DNA from: DASRDB01 sp035652815
Lineage (GTDB): Bacteria > Chloroflexota > Ktedonobacteria > Ktedonobacterales > Ktedonobacteraceae
DNA length: 64,000 nucleotides
Direction: 5' to 3'
NCBI GenBank assembly: GCA_035652815.1
Contig: DASRDB010000023.1
Location: 62,001-126,000 of the forward strand
The notes beneath the pieces are model-generated. The model was not told where the DNA came from, did no database searches, and saw nothing but the letters and a program-made list of their open reading frames with translations. Positions within the stretch are counted from its first letter, which is position 1, and each line of letters begins with the position of its first letter. The translations under genes and the position numbers were made by a program. Of the stretch, positions 32,705-41,208 are shown one piece after another.

Positions 32705-33706
32705 CTATAACTCTTCATTGAGTTGCTGTGGAAGTTGCAACAGTTCTTCTTCCAGGTCCTGCGATACAAGAATCTCCGCCTGGGTGATCGTAATAAGTTG
32801 TTGCTTGCGATTCGCCTCTTTCATCGTGTTAATGATGCGATTGCGCAGGTTTGTGATGTAGCGAGCCTGTTGCTCTTGTGGCGGCATCAAACCGAGACGA
32901 ATATCCTGTGGCGCGTAAAAATCTTCCCATTCAAACGCCAGTGCTGCTAGCTCGGCGTAGCTTTGTACCAGGTGTTCGCGCGTGAGCGAGAAGTGACCTG
33001 GTTTCCCACTTGAGGTAATTAAACAGCCAGCAATCAGTCCTTCTCGCATAATGGGGCAGGCGACCGCGCTCTCTTCCCACTCTGCCCACTGGCCGGGATA
33101 GCGATTCTGCCGGTCCGCCTTATCCTGAACCGAAAGCAGGCGTCCCGCGCTTACCGCGTAACCGGCCAGAGACTCTACACCTAAAAACAAAAAGGGTTGT
33201 TCTAAAGCCCTGCTTCCGGCAATAGTGCCTCGTCCCACCATCTCGCGCATGCTCCGTACCTGATTTGTGCCACGCGGGGGAACAAATTTTGCCAGCGTGA
33301 TCTGCATACCTTCTTCATTTGGATCAAGCTGGCGCAGCGCTTCCTGTAAAATCAAATCGCTAATGGCGAGAAACAACTGCTTGCGCTGTGTGGTAATGTA
33401 GGTATGAATAACGCTCTCGTAGAGGGAGACTGGAATTTTTTCGGCTATTTCCTCTGGCGGGTTGTTCGGGACGAATTGCACAACATCGGGAAATTCTTCA
33501 GCGATGAGGTTTTGGAGCATAGTCCGGTGTTCCGGGAAGATGTTCAAAAGCTGGCGCAGGTTTTGCGGGCGTGGATCGGAAATATGAGCCGCCCAACGAG
33601 TCAAAGTAATGGCTGAAACGCCAAGTTCACTGGCAATCCGTCGTTTTTCGGAGGGAGTCTGGATGCATTTGCTGAGAAAGGTTCGCCAGGTCTGCTTTTC
33701 TTGCAT
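32705..33706 (-). CDS. HTH protein with a GAF-like sensor domain
   Basis: The 333-residue protein begins with an XRE-like helix-turn-helix ('KRRIASELGVSAITLTRWA'). Residues 100-260 look like a GAF sensor ('VGRGTIAGSRALEQPFLFLG', 'SAVACPIMREGLIAGCLITS', 'HLVQSYAELAALAFEWEDFY'). The C-terminus is a helical region. It is probably a cytosolic regulator that reads a small ligand or redox state; Cys residues in 'VACPIM' and 'AGCLIT' are possible sensing groups. The frame opens at 33775, but the ATG at 33706 is preceded by GGGCGGG and lies below a strong minus-strand promoter. Confidence 0.75.
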   Translation of the reverse strand: MQEKQTWRTFLSKCIQTPSEKRRIASELGVSAITLTRWAAHISDPRPQNLRQLLNIFPEHRTMLQNLIAEEFPDVVQFVPNNPPEEIAEKIPVSLYESVIHTYITTQRKQLFLAISDLILQEALRQLDPNEEGMQITLAKFVPPRGTNQVRSMREMVGRGTIAGSRALEQPFLFLGVESLAGYAVSAGRLLSVQDKADRQNRYPGQWAEWEESAVACPIMREGLIAGCLITSSGKPGHFSLTREHLVQSYAELAALAFEWEDFYAPQDIRLGLMPPQEQQARYITNLRNRIINTMKEANRKQQLITITQAEILVSQDLEEELLQLPQQLNEEL

Positions 33707-33757
33707 GTTTCCCGCCCTGCTGCTTACATAGATACCTGGTTGCTCTTGTTGGGTTTC

Positions 33758-33786
33758 ATGATAACAGTTTATCAATAACTCGTCAA
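33758..33786 (-). promoter_or_regulatory. Sigma-70-type promoter of the GAF/HTH gene
   Basis: On the minus strand TTGACG (33781-33786), 17 bases, TATCAT (33758-33763). The start codon at 33706 lies 52 bases downstream. Confidence 0.8.
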
Positions 33787-33888
33787 TATTTCAATATGGA
33801 TAGAAGCGTTCCATCGATTTTCAAATCGTTTTTCTGTCCAAAGAAACGTTTCGCATAACAAATTCATAGACACATTCTCTTAATTGTA

Positions 33889-33918
33889 TTGACGTTTGCA
33901 CACTTCTGAGTGATAATA
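33889..33918 (+). promoter_or_regulatory. Promoter of mnmG
   Basis: TTGACG (33889-33894), 18 bases, GATAAT (33913-33918); the start codon is 60 bases downstream. It is back to back with the promoter of the GAF/HTH gene. Confidence 0.7.
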
Positions 33919-33977
33919 CGTCTGGGTAAATGTATGAACTTTTCTTCAGAGAAGCAGTCAGTTAAATAGGGAATCTC

Positions 33978-36032
33978 ATGAGCAACGAATTGGCGCGGGA
34001 GGCGCTTCCACCAGAACAGCTACTACGGGGAAGCTACGAGGTGATCGTGGTAGGCGCGGGGCATGCTGGCTGTGAGGCCGCGCTTGCCTGTGCGCGCATG
34101 GGTCGCAAGACGCTGCTATTAACAATGAATCTCGATAGTGTCGCTCTCATGCCCTGCAATCCATCGATGGGAGGGCCAGCCAAAGGGCATCTCATCAAGG
34201 AGATAGACGCACTCGGTGGTGAGATCGGACGCAATACTGATCGCACCTTTATCCAGATTCGCCTGCTCAACACCAGTAAAGGACCCGCAGTGCAGGCCTT
34301 GCGTGCCCAGTGCGACAAGCAGGCGTACCGGCTTGCCATGAAATTCGTGCTGGAGGGCCAGCCCAATCTCGAACTCAAACAGGCCACCATTGCGCGCCTG
34401 CTGAGCGAGCCGGGACCCGATGGCCGACCGGTGATGCGCGGGGTGGTGACAAGCGAGGGCTGGGAGTATCGCGCCCCCGCGATTATTTTGACCACCGGCA
34501 CCTTTATCAATGGTCGCCTGGTGGTGGGTGATAAGACGCGCCCCGGTGGACGCGCAGGGGAAGGACCCGCGCTTGGCATCTCTGATTCGCTGCGCGCTCT
34601 CGGGCTGGAGGTGCGGCGCTTTAAGACAGGCACGCCGCCGCGTATCGATGCCCGCACCATTGATTTTAGCAAGACCATTCCCCAGCCGGGCAGTCGCGTG
34701 CCGCTCTACTTTTCGCAAGACTTGAGCGCGCGCGAGGACGTGCAGCTTCCCGGCAGTCGCCCGAATCCGATCTATCCCGTCACCGACGAAGACCTGCATG
34801 GATGGCGACCGCAGTTGCCCTGTTATCTGGTGCATACCAACGAGCAGACGCACGCGCTTATTCGCGGGAACCTGCACCGTTCGCCGCTCTACACGGGCAT
34901 TATCGAAGGCATCGGCCCGCGCTATTGCCCCTCGATTGAAGATAAGATCGTGCGTTTCGCTGATAAGGAGCGACATCAAATCTTTCTGGAGCCAGAGGGC
35001 TGGCGTACAGGCGAGGTCTATGTGCAGGGTATGAACACCAGTTTACCCGAAGATGTGCAGCTTGCCATGTTGCGCAGCATTCCAGCGCTGGAACGGGCAG
35101 AGATGATGCGCGTCGGCTACGCGGTCGAATATGACTACGTGCCGCCGGATCAATTGTCACCGTCGATGCAGGTGAAGGTGGTAAAAGGCCTCTTCCTGGC
35201 AGGCCAGATCAACGGCACTTCTGGCTATGAGGAGGCCGCCGCGCAGGGCATCATGGCGGGTATCAATGCCGCATTGTATGCGCGGAATGAGGCTCCTTTT
35301 GTGCTTGGCCGCCACGAGGCCTATATCGGTGTGCTGATCGATGATCTTGTGACGCGCCCGATGAGCGAACCCTATCGCCTGCATACATCGCGGGCCGAAT
35401 ATAGATTGCTCCTGCGCCCTGATAGCGCTGATCTACGCTTGAGCGATTATGGCTACCGCTTTGGCCTGATCGATGAAGAGCGCTATGCCAGAGTGGTGCA
35501 GAAGCGGGAAGCTATTCAACGGGCGCTTGAACGACTCGATTCGGTGGTTTTCACCTCTTCGCGCCATGCCGAAGCATGCGCCAGTGAGCTTGGCATCTTT
35601 CCTCTGGGACAGATGCTGACGGCGCGAGAACTGCTGCGGCGACCGGAGGTGCGCTATTTCCATATCGCGCAGTTATCTCAAGCTGTAGCCGCTCATCGTA
35701 GCGCGGCATCCCCTATAATGGGAGGAGATTGTACAGCTCTGCCAGACCTGGAGAGCCAGGTGGCCGAAGAGGTCGAGTTGCAGGTCAAGTACGAAAGTTA
35801 TGTGCGCAAGCAGGAACAGCAGGTGCATCGCGCCCGTCGTATGGAGGAGTATCTCATTCCCGAGACACTCGATTATGAAGCGATTCCACACCTGCGCACT
35901 CAGGCTCGCCAGAAACTGTCTCGCACGCGCCCACGCACCATTGGACAGGCTTCTCGTGTAGAGGGTGTCACACCAGCCGATATCGCCATTTTAATGGTTT
36001 ACCTGGAGAAAATGCGCGTTACGCTTTCTTAA
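33978..36032 (+). CDS. mnmG: tRNA uridine-5-carboxymethylaminomethyl modification enzyme MnmG (GidA)
   Basis: The 684-residue FAD protein works with MnmE to modify U34 of tRNAs decoding two-codon boxes. The FAD site is 'VIVVGAGHAGCEAALACARM'. Other signatures are 'CNPSMGGPAKGHLIKEIDAL', 'GTPPRIDARTIDF', 'NGTSGYEEAAAQGIMAGINA' and 'RPMSEPYRLHTSRAEYRL', and the helical C-terminus ending 'GVTPADIAILMVYL' matches the family. Length is slightly above the usual 620-650. It is monocistronic here; mnmE is not in the window. Confidence 0.97.
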   Translation: MSNELAREALPPEQLLRGSYEVIVVGAGHAGCEAALACARMGRKTLLLTMNLDSVALMPCNPSMGGPAKGHLIKEIDALGGEIGRNTDRTFIQIRLLNTSKGPAVQALRAQCDKQAYRLAMKFVLEGQPNLELKQATIARLLSEPGPDGRPVMRGVVTSEGWEYRAPAIILTTGTFINGRLVVGDKTRPGGRAGEGPALGISDSLRALGLEVRRFKTGTPPRIDARTIDFSKTIPQPGSRVPLYFSQDLSAREDVQLPGSRPNPIYPVTDEDLHGWRPQLPCYLVHTNEQTHALIRGNLHRSPLYTGIIEGIGPRYCPSIEDKIVRFADKERHQIFLEPEGWRTGEVYVQGMNTSLPEDVQLAMLRSIPALERAEMMRVGYAVEYDYVPPDQLSPSMQVKVVKGLFLAGQINGTSGYEEAAAQGIMAGINAALYARNEAPFVLGRHEAYIGVLIDDLVTRPMSEPYRLHTSRAEYRLLLRPDSADLRLSDYGYRFGLIDEERYARVVQKREAIQRALERLDSVVFTSSRHAEACASELGIFPLGQMLTARELLRRPEVRYFHIAQLSQAVAAHRSAASPIMGGDCTALPDLESQVAEEVELQVKYESYVRKQEQQVHRARRMEEYLIPETLDYEAIPHLRTQARQKLSRTRPRTIGQASRVEGVTPADIAILMVYLEKMRVTLS

Positions 36033-36043
36033 TGCGTTCCTGC

Positions 36044-36084
36044 TTGACAGTATCTTTGATACAGGATAACATTTTAATGTTATC
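36044..36084 (+). promoter_or_regulatory. Promoter with two palindromes upstream of the two-component system genes
   Basis: TTGACA (36044-36049), 17 bases, TAACAT (36067-36072). The spacer holds the inverted repeat GTATC-TTT-GATAC (36050-36062), and a perfect palindrome GATAACAT-TTTA-ATGTTATC (36065-36084) covers the -10 box. The leader to the start codon at 36272 is about 190 bases. The palindromes are probably operators. Confidence 0.7.
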
Positions 36085-36271
36085 ATAACTGAAATAGGGC
36101 ATTGCCAGTTTGAATGAAAATCTGTATCCTCGCGTCCCCCCCTTTCACGAGGTGCAGAGGTGTGGGAGTCATTTCAATGGCAGTGCTGCGAACACTTACC
36201 TCCACAGGTAAGAGGATGTTTTGTTGGTAGGGACGGTAACAATAACTACTTTAGTAAAGAGGGGATGAGCC

Positions 36272-36955
36272 GTGTACATTCTTGTCGTGGACGACGACCA
36301 GTTTGCGAATGCGCTGGTGCAATTTGTTCTCTCGAAGGCGGGGTATGAGGTCGAGACGACGGATAGCCCACGCGGCGCGCTCCAGATGATTGCGAAACGC
36401 GAACCCGATTTGCTTATCATCGATGTCATGATGCCCTATGTAAACGGTTTCGATTTCGCGTCCAAGCTGCGCGCAGAGGGATACGATACACCAATTATTT
36501 TTATGACCGCCCAGGATGGGATCGAAGCCAAGCTCCAGGGTTTCAAAATCGGCGCTGACGACTATATTTGCAAGCCCTTTAATCACCAGGAACTGGTGGC
36601 GCGGGTGGAAGCGGTCCTGCGTCGCAATAAGAAACACAACCTGGTCGGCAATCACAGTATTCGTTGCGGGCAGGTGGAACTGATTCCCAGCGAACTGAAG
36701 GTGATGATTCCAGGGCATGCGCCGATCACGCTCACGCCAAGAGAAATGCACGTTTTGCGTATCTTAATGGCTTCGCAGGGGCAGGTGGTAGAACGGAACC
36801 AGTTGCTCGCCGAGGTCTGGAACGATAACGAAAGCAACAGTAACATCGTTGATGTCTACATTCGCAGGCTGCGTGTCAAGTTGGGAGATGATGCCGATGG
36901 GCGACAGCACATCACATCGGTACGTGGTATTGGATACAAGTTTTTAGGAAAGTAG
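36272..36955 (+). CDS. OmpR/PhoB-type response regulator
   Basis: The 227-residue protein starts with GTG after AGAGGGGAT. It has a receiver domain with the acidic pair 'VVDDD', phospho-acceptor Asp51 in 'LLIIDVMMPY', Thr in 'FMTAQDG' and Lys in 'YICKPF'. A C-terminal winged helix follows ('LTPREMHVLRILMASQGQVV', 'NIVDVYIRRLRVKLGDD', 'TSVRGIGYKF'). It binds DNA once phosphorylated, presumably by the kinase encoded nine bases downstream. Confidence 0.95.
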   Translation: MYILVVDDDQFANALVQFVLSKAGYEVETTDSPRGALQMIAKREPDLLIIDVMMPYVNGFDFASKLRAEGYDTPIIFMTAQDGIEAKLQGFKIGADDYICKPFNHQELVARVEAVLRRNKKHNLVGNHSIRCGQVELIPSELKVMIPGHAPITLTPREMHVLRILMASQGQVVERNQLLAEVWNDNESNSNIVDVYIRRLRVKLGDDADGRQHITSVRGIGYKFLGK

Positions 36956-36964
36956 GAAGCAGAC

Positions 36965-38176
36965 ATGCGCAAACGCACTCGACTGCATGGAGGGACGATC
37001 GAAGAAGTTGTGGATGAGACTGCGTTGCAAGATGACACTCCTGCAAGTGGTGATGAAGCCGCCGCGTTGAAGGAGCAGACGAGCAAAGCTGGCGCACGCG
37101 GCTATCTCGAGTCCCTTTTCACGAATTCCGCGAATCCGATCATTGTTTTAAATGCGCGGTATCAGGTGGTTGATTGCAACCCCAGCGCCTATGAAAAGCT
37201 GGCGCTGGACCCGGATACGACGCTGGGCCTACCCTGCAATCAGGTGTTGCGATGCAGCAACTTGAACGGCGTGCCTTTATGCGGTACGTCCAGTTGTCCC
37301 TGCACGCGGGTGATGGAATACAACCAGCAGGTGACGAACGAAGAGGTGGTACTGGGCGCGCAGCCTGACCAGGCCGTTGAATATGCGGTCAGTGTCACGC
37401 CTGTTGAAGTTGAAGAGGGACGCGGCGCGGTCTTTGTAGGGCGAGATATCTCAGCCATCAAGGTTGCCAATAGCGTGCGCTCCAATTTTGTCTCGATGGT
37501 TTCCCACGAGCTGCGCACGCCTTTAAATTCGGTTCACGGCTTTATCGACCTGCTGATGCAGGGGCATATGGGTGAGTTGAACGCCGAGCAGAAGCTATAC
37601 CTGGGCTATGCGCAAGAGGGCGTCCAGCAATTGATGTCGATTGTGGAAGATATCCTGTTCATGACCCGCTCCGACTCGGGCCAGTTTGAACTCAAGAAGC
37701 AGAAAGTGAACGCCCATGTCCTGACCCGGCAGGTACTCAATGGACTGAAACCGCAAGCGCTCAAAGCCTCGGTCGAATTGATCCGCGATGTTCCAACGCC
37801 TGCCCCTTTGCTCTATGCCGACCCACAGCGCATGAAACAGGTACTCAATAACCTTGTTACCAATGCCATCAAATATACGCCCCCTGGCGGTACCGTTACC
37901 ATACGCTGTCGGCCTTATAACGAGCATTTCGTGATGATTTCAGTAGAGGACACGGGCTATGGCATTCCTCCGGAAGACCAGCCACATGTGTTCGAGCGTT
38001 TCTACCAGTCGAATCATCACTTGCAGTCGAAAATGGGCGGCTATGGTCTGGGCCTCGCCATCGCGAAATTGATCGTTGAGCAGCATGGCGGTGTCATCAA
38101 CCTCGACTCCCAACTGAACAAGGGCACGACGTTCTATTTCACCGCGCCATTGTATACCGGGCAGGAAGAAGAATAA
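36965..38176 (+). CDS. Cytosolic PAS-domain sensor histidine kinase with a Cys-rich PAS
   Basis: The 403-residue kinase has no membrane helix. A PAS domain at about 45-160 ('FTNSANPIIVLNARYQVVDC') carries five or six closely spaced cysteines ('LPCNQVLRC', then 'LCGTSSCPC'), suggesting metal, Fe-S or redox sensing. The HisKA helix has the phospho-acceptor His181 in 'MVSHELRTPLNSVHGF'. The ATPase domain follows: N-box 'NNLVTNAIKYTP', G1 'VEDTGYGIPP', F-box 'FERFYQ' and G2 'GYGLGLAIAK'. It forms an operon with the upstream OmpR-type regulator (nine-base gap). Confidence 0.93.
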   Translation: MRKRTRLHGGTIEEVVDETALQDDTPASGDEAAALKEQTSKAGARGYLESLFTNSANPIIVLNARYQVVDCNPSAYEKLALDPDTTLGLPCNQVLRCSNLNGVPLCGTSSCPCTRVMEYNQQVTNEEVVLGAQPDQAVEYAVSVTPVEVEEGRGAVFVGRDISAIKVANSVRSNFVSMVSHELRTPLNSVHGFIDLLMQGHMGELNAEQKLYLGYAQEGVQQLMSIVEDILFMTRSDSGQFELKKQKVNAHVLTRQVLNGLKPQALKASVELIRDVPTPAPLLYADPQRMKQVLNNLVTNAIKYTPPGGTVTIRCRPYNEHFVMISVEDTGYGIPPEDQPHVFERFYQSNHHLQSKMGGYGLGLAIAKLIVEQHGGVINLDSQLNKGTTFYFTAPLYTGQEEE

Positions 38177-38186
38177 GATTGTGCCA

Positions 38187-38320
38187 CTATACCATTACAA
38201 ATCTGCCTCCACATGTCATCCTGAGCGCCGCGAAGGATCTCTCGCTTGCTGTGTCGAGCCAGTGGAACCTGAGATCCTTCGCGGCGCTCAGGATGACATG
38301 CGAGATGGTCTTTTTCATGG
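38187..38320. repeat. Family A palindromic element, copy 1
   Basis: Perfect arms CATGTCATCCTGAGCGCCGC... (38212-38241) and the complement at 38271-38300. Sequence outside the arms is also shared with the copies near 39.1 and 40.2 kb (CTGCCTCCA on one side, CGAGATGGTCTTTTTCATGG on the other), so the full unit is about 130 bases. Confidence 0.85.
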
Positions 38321-38371
38321 CGAGCTGTTGATAGCCGCGCGGCCATCAATATCATATTGACACATCGAAAT

Positions 38372-39088
38372 TCATCCCCATAGGCTATCCTGCTGCACCT
38401 CTTCCGGTTCGCGCCAGTCGTTGTCTTTGGAGAGTTTGTCGGCCTGCCGGGTTGGCTCGGGCAGGCGATAGCCCTTGCAACAGGCCAGCACGTAATGGAT
38501 GCTTGTTTCCAGGCTGATGCGATGTCCCAGCGAGATAATCATGGGCTTGACACGGGCGCGGGTACGCAACACTGCACCAATGACTTCTCCATGATCCTTT
38601 AAGGGAACCCAGGAGCCAACCTCTTCGCCTACCTGCGTATGGTGTCCGACAAGGATCGATTTGGCGCAGCCGATGGTAGGCAGATCGAGCCAGAGACCCA
38701 GGTGCGAGGCGATACCGAGTCGACGTGGATGCGCAATGCCCTGTCCATCGACCATCACCAGGTCCGGCTGCTCCTTTAGCTGCGCAAAAGCGCCGAGAAT
38801 GCAGGGAATTTCGCGAAACGAGAGTAGCCCTGGCACGTACTCCATTCGCACCGGTTCCTCATATACGTGCCGTTCGAGTATTTCCAGTTCGGGAAAAGAG
38901 AGCCGAACGACTGCCGCTCGTGCCATCTGATTCTGCTCGTTAATCGCCATATCTACGCCCGCTATCGAATGCACCTCACCTAACTGATCTTCGCGCACGA
39001 TGCGCTCCGAGAGTTCTCTCTGAAGCGCTCTAGCTTCCGGCGGAGCAAGGTTCCAGGCGTGCAATGCTTCTTGCATCATATCATTCAT
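38372..39088 (-). CDS. nfi: Endonuclease V (deoxyinosine 3'-endonuclease)
   Basis: The 238-residue enzyme nicks DNA 3' to deoxyinosine and starts repair of deaminated adenine. The metal and active-site residues are present: Asp in 'IAGVDMAI', Glu in 'YVPGLLSFREIP', Asp in 'VMVDGQGIAHPRRLGIASH' and Lys in 'CAKSILVG'. 'ISLGHRISLETSIHYVLACC' is the expected C-terminal helix. Length is typical (about 225-240). It is flanked on both sides by family A repeats. Confidence 0.95.
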   Translation of the reverse strand: MNDMMQEALHAWNLAPPEARALQRELSERIVREDQLGEVHSIAGVDMAINEQNQMARAAVVRLSFPELEILERHVYEEPVRMEYVPGLLSFREIPCILGAFAQLKEQPDLVMVDGQGIAHPRRLGIASHLGLWLDLPTIGCAKSILVGHHTQVGEEVGSWVPLKDHGEVIGAVLRTRARVKPMIISLGHRISLETSIHYVLACCKGYRLPEPTRQADKLSKDNDWREPEEVQQDSLWG

Positions 39089-39107
39089 CCATTCTTATCA
39101 GGTTTGA

Positions 39108-39240
39108 CATGAAAAAGACCCTCTTGTCTGTCATCCTGAGCGCCGCGAAGGATCTCGCGCTTGTCGCGTCGAGCCAGTGGGAGCCTCAGATCCTTCGCGG
39201 CGCTCAGGATGACATTTGGAGCCAGGTTTTTAATAGTATG
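39108..39240. repeat. Family A palindromic element, copy 2 (inverted)
   Basis: The arms 39129-39156 and 39188-39214 carry the TGTCATCCTGAGCGCCGCGA core. The flanking CATGAAAAAGACC on the left is the reverse complement of the right flank of copy 1, so this copy is inserted in the opposite orientation. It sits between the start of the endonuclease V gene and the end of the methyltransferase gene. Confidence 0.85.
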
Positions 39241-39243
39241 GCA

Positions 39244-40002
39244 TTAGCGAGCCTCTGTTATAAAAATCATACGCGGGCTTTCTCGTTCATACGGCCCGAG
39301 GTCGTAATCGCCATATACATCTTTCACGTGGAACCCCGCCTGTTCCAGTAACAATTCCATCTCCCTGCGCTCAAACAAATAGAGTTGCGTTGTTACTACT
39401 GTGCGCCGCACTGCTTCACCCTGCCGGTGCTGGTCATAGAAATGCGTCAATTCCAGAAAATGGCTGGTTGTAGACGAAGCCGGACTGACGAAGTGCGTGA
39501 GTAGCGAGCCATCCTCGAGTGTCCACGTTCCCTGGTGCAACACCTGCCCGCTCATCTGCTCCATATAACGCACGTCAGCATTGCTGATATCGAGAATAAA
39601 CGTGCCCCCGGTTGCCAGATGCGCGCGAATAGCTGCCAGCGCCTGCTGCTGTGCCTTCGGTGTTACTAAGTGCGCGAACGAGCCAAGCGCGACAAAGGCC
39701 AGGTGGAACTTTTTACCCAGTTGCAGACTGCGCATATCCTGTTGAACCAGGCGGCAGCGCGAAAGTACACCTGCTTCTTCCAGCATTTGTTTTGCCCGTT
39801 CTAGCATCTGTGTCGAAGTATCGACGCCGGTTATTTCGTAGCTCGCCTCGGCAAGCGGAAGCAGCAATCTCCCACTGCCGCACGCCAGTTCAAGCAGCGG
39901 CCCCCCACTCGCCTCTGCGAAATTCAAATATAAGTCCACATCTTCCGCGAAGCGGGCATGTTCGGCATCATAAAATGAGGCGATCTGGTCATATTCGTTC
40001 AT
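39244..40002 (-). CDS. Class I SAM-dependent methyltransferase
   Basis: The 252-residue protein has the Rossmann-like motifs: motif I 'LLELACGSGRLLLPLAE', acidic loop 'GVDTSTQMLERAK', 'LVQQDMRSL' and 'ATGGTFILDISNAD'. It belongs to the small-molecule methyltransferase group; the substrate is unknown. A helical C-terminal part ends 'VYGDYDLGPYERESPRMIFI', common in these enzymes. Transcribed toward endonuclease V with a repeat element between them. Confidence 0.88.
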   Translation of the reverse strand: MNEYDQIASFYDAEHARFAEDVDLYLNFAEASGGPLLELACGSGRLLLPLAEASYEITGVDTSTQMLERAKQMLEEAGVLSRCRLVQQDMRSLQLGKKFHLAFVALGSFAHLVTPKAQQQALAAIRAHLATGGTFILDISNADVRYMEQMSGQVLHQGTWTLEDGSLLTHFVSPASSTTSHFLELTHFYDQHRQGEAVRRTVVTTQLYLFERREMELLLEQAGFHVKDVYGDYDLGPYERESPRMIFITEAR

Positions 40003-40130
40003 GTATGTTGTCCATTTGTTTCGGATGGTTTTCTAATAATGCCATTCAGTATAAAGGTATGAAGAGGGAAAGGCAAGGCCAGACGAGAAACATGTGCTAC
40101 ACTTCTAAACGATAAATGATAAATAGTTCG

Positions 40131-40260
40131 CCATTCCAGACCTGCCTCCATATGTCATCCTGAGAGCAGCGAAGGATCTCGTGTGCCGGATGATTCGCGT
40201 GCCATCACCGGAGATCCTTCGCTGCTCTCAGGATGACATACGAGAGGGTCTTGTTCATGG
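40131..40260. repeat. Family A palindromic element, copy 3
   Basis: The arms around 40151-40180 and 40211-40240 have the TATGTCATCCTGAGAGCAGC core. Both outer flanks match copy 1 (ACCTGCCTCCA and CGAGAGGGTCTTGTTCATGG), in the same orientation. It ends 24 bases before the start of the truncated dehydrogenase gene and must lie in its leader or promoter. Confidence 0.85.
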
Positions 40261-40283
40261 CTGCTGTAAAGGAAATAATGCTT

Positions 40284-41066
40284 ATGCGCGCACTTGTTTT
40301 TCGCAACGCAACGCTCTCATTTGAAAAGAACCATCCAGAGCCATCGCTCAATCCGGGAGAGGCTCTCGTTCGCGTCCTGCAAGCCGGTATCTGCAATACC
40401 GACCTGGAGATCACTCGGGGCTATCTCGCGTTCGAGGGCATCCCAGGTCACGAATTTGTGGGCATTGTGGAAGCCGTACACGAACGTCCAGGCTCCTCAT
40501 CGCCAATATTTCTTATGAACAAACGAGTGGTCGGTGAAATCAATGCGGCCTGCCATAGCCCGGATTGTTTTTATTGTGCGCAGAATATGCCTACACATTG
40601 CCCCCAGCGTACAACACTAGGTATCCTCAAACGGAATGGCGCATTTGCCGAATACTTGACGTTGCCAATTGAAAACTTGCATCTCGTACCTGATAACGTG
40701 AGTGATGAAGAGGCCGTGTTTGTGGAACCACTGGCCGCCAATTTTGAGATGCTGGAACAGGCCCATATTCGTCCGACCGATCATGTGATTGTGCTGGGGG
40801 ATGGTAAGATGGGCCAGCTTGCCGCTCAGGTGTTGTCCTTAACAGGCTGTGCCGTGAAGATGGTGGGCAAACATACGGAGAAACTTGCGCTGGCGGAACA
40901 ACGCGGCGTGGAGACCTATCAGCTTGAGCAGGTCGAGCAGGCGATAGGACATGGCAAGCGCCGCGTCGATGCCGTCGTCGAATGCACAGGCTCGGCAAGT
41001 GGCCTGGAAATGGCGATGCGCCTTGTGAGGCCCCGAGGCACGCTCTTTCTCAAAAGCACATGCTGA
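40284..41066 (+). CDS. Zinc-type MDR alcohol dehydrogenase, C-terminally truncated copy
   Basis: The 260-residue product is closely similar throughout to the 332-residue dehydrogenase at 42155-43153 (shared 'GEALVRVL(L/Q)AGICNTDL', 'HEFVG', 'KRVVGEINAACH', 'CFYC', 'NMPTHCP', 'VLGDGKMGQLAAQVL'). It stops after 'LFLKSTC', about 70 residues short, losing the last part of the coenzyme domain and the C-terminal catalytic strand. It keeps the catalytic Cys and His and the structural-zinc cysteines. Translation may start at 40284 or at the ATG at 40278. It is probably a decaying duplicate; activity is doubtful. Confidence 0.75.
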   Translation: MRALVFRNATLSFEKNHPEPSLNPGEALVRVLQAGICNTDLEITRGYLAFEGIPGHEFVGIVEAVHERPGSSSPIFLMNKRVVGEINAACHSPDCFYCAQNMPTHCPQRTTLGILKRNGAFAEYLTLPIENLHLVPDNVSDEEAVFVEPLAANFEMLEQAHIRPTDHVIVLGDGKMGQLAAQVLSLTGCAVKMVGKHTEKLALAEQRGVETYQLEQVEQAIGHGKRRVDAVVECTGSASGLEMAMRLVRPRGTLFLKSTC

Positions 41067-41208
41067 ATTTTACACCCCTTTTGACCCTACTCCTATCATG
41101 ACATTCCTGCAAAGAATCCTCGGTAAAGCCGCTTAATAACTGCCAGGGGATGATTCCCCTGGCTTTGTGTTTGTCTCTTGTCTGTGACCTGGAAAGGAAT
41201 ATGTTCCG

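Noticed and set aside
34119..34979. 286-codon minus-strand frame inside mnmG
   Set aside because: Shadow frame opposite a well-conserved gene.
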